Part shown: one piece after another, positions 12,878 through 13,006 of the stretch | Layout of the letters: the number at the start of each line of letters is the position of its first letter | Numbering within the stretch: position 1 is the first letter of the stretch | NCBI GenBank assembly: GCA_024223125.1 | Contig: JAAEOP010000985.1 | Span: 1 to 13,006 of the forward strand | From: Chloroflexota bacterium | GTDB taxonomy: Bacteria > Chloroflexota > Anaerolineae > Promineifilales > Promineifilaceae | DNA: 13,006 bases | Direction of reading: 5' to 3' | The notes under the pieces: model-generated | Told to the model about the DNA's origin: nothing | What the model saw: only the letters and a program-made list of their open reading frames with translations | Databases searched by the model: none | Made by a program: the position numbers and the translations under genes

Positions 12878-13006
12878 ATGACCCGACCCATGTCACGTGC
12901 AGCCCGGAAAGCGGCATTCATGAAACAAGCAACGCAAATGTTTGAGGAATTAGAGGATTGGTACGACCAAAATCAAGCAGCAACTTTTGAAGAAATAGAA
13001 ACACGC
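12878..13006 (+). CDS. transposase, N-terminal part, possibly ISKra4 family (runs off the window)
   Basis: The frame starts at ATG 12878 with AGGAG (12866-12870) 7 nt upstream and stays open for 43 codons to the window edge. It encodes a basic N-terminus (MTRPMSRAARKAAFMKQ) followed by MFEELEDWYDQ and AATFEEIETR. This resembles, from memory, the N-terminal region of ISKra4-type transposases, where FEELxDW and a TFxEIE-like stretch precede a cysteine-containing domain. The catalytic domain is outside the window, so the assignment is tentative. It is divergent from recF. The element's left end should lie between about 12780 and 12866, but I could not pick an inverted repeat from one end alone. 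Confidence 0.55.
   Translation, partial: MTRPMSRAARKAAFMKQATQMFEELEDWYDQNQAATFEEIETR

Overview
The window looks like a chromosomal segment of a Chloroflexota bacterium, possibly of the Anaerolineae/Ardenticatenia side. This is an inference. It rests on a lipoprotein with the Val/Thr/Glu-rich then Thr-Pro linker common in that phylum's family-5 substrate-binding proteins, on two REC-GAF-PAS signalling proteins (one with a class III cyclase output), and on a LexA operator of the CGAAC-N4-GTTCG type. Nearly all genes are intact and ordinary in composition. No rRNA, tRNA or CRISPR array was seen.

Layout. 27-1634 (-) is a gamma-glutamyltransferase family enzyme, divergent from lexA (1759-2439, +). 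The gap holds a near-ideal sigma70 promoter with a perfect LexA operator in its spacer. After a strong terminator come a compact cytosolic FtsK/SpoIIIE-type ATPase (2564-3739, +) and a 74-residue protein (3758-3982, +). That pair abuts, tail to tail with no gap, a REC-GAF-PAS response regulator with no output domain (3983-5212, -). A 525-bp AT-rich intergenic region with two inverted repeats follows. It leads to an orphan family-5 solute-binding lipoprotein (5738-7588, +) followed after 3 bp by rsmG (7592-8305, +). Then a mobile element with about 28-bp inverted ends (8307-9400) sits exactly between the stop codons of rsmG and the converging cyclase gene. It holds a 5'-truncated transposase and other debris. 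The minus strand continues with a REC-GAF-PAS-cyclase protein (9398-11359) and recF (11477-12703). At the right edge starts a second transposase, possibly of the ISKra4 type (12878 to the end, +).

How the genes relate. lexA and recF both belong to the DNA-damage response, and a degenerate LexA-like site precedes the FtsK-like gene, so that gene may be SOS-linked (inference). The two REC-GAF-PAS proteins are probable paralogues: one makes a cyclic nucleotide, the other lacks an output domain.

The most striking signal is not a gene. The palindromic octamer ACGGCCGT occurs 22 times in 13 kb, where about 0.2 would be expected by chance. It occurs in different reading frames, on both gene orientations and in one terminator. 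It resembles the HIP1 palindrome of cyanobacteria in behaviour but has a different sequence.
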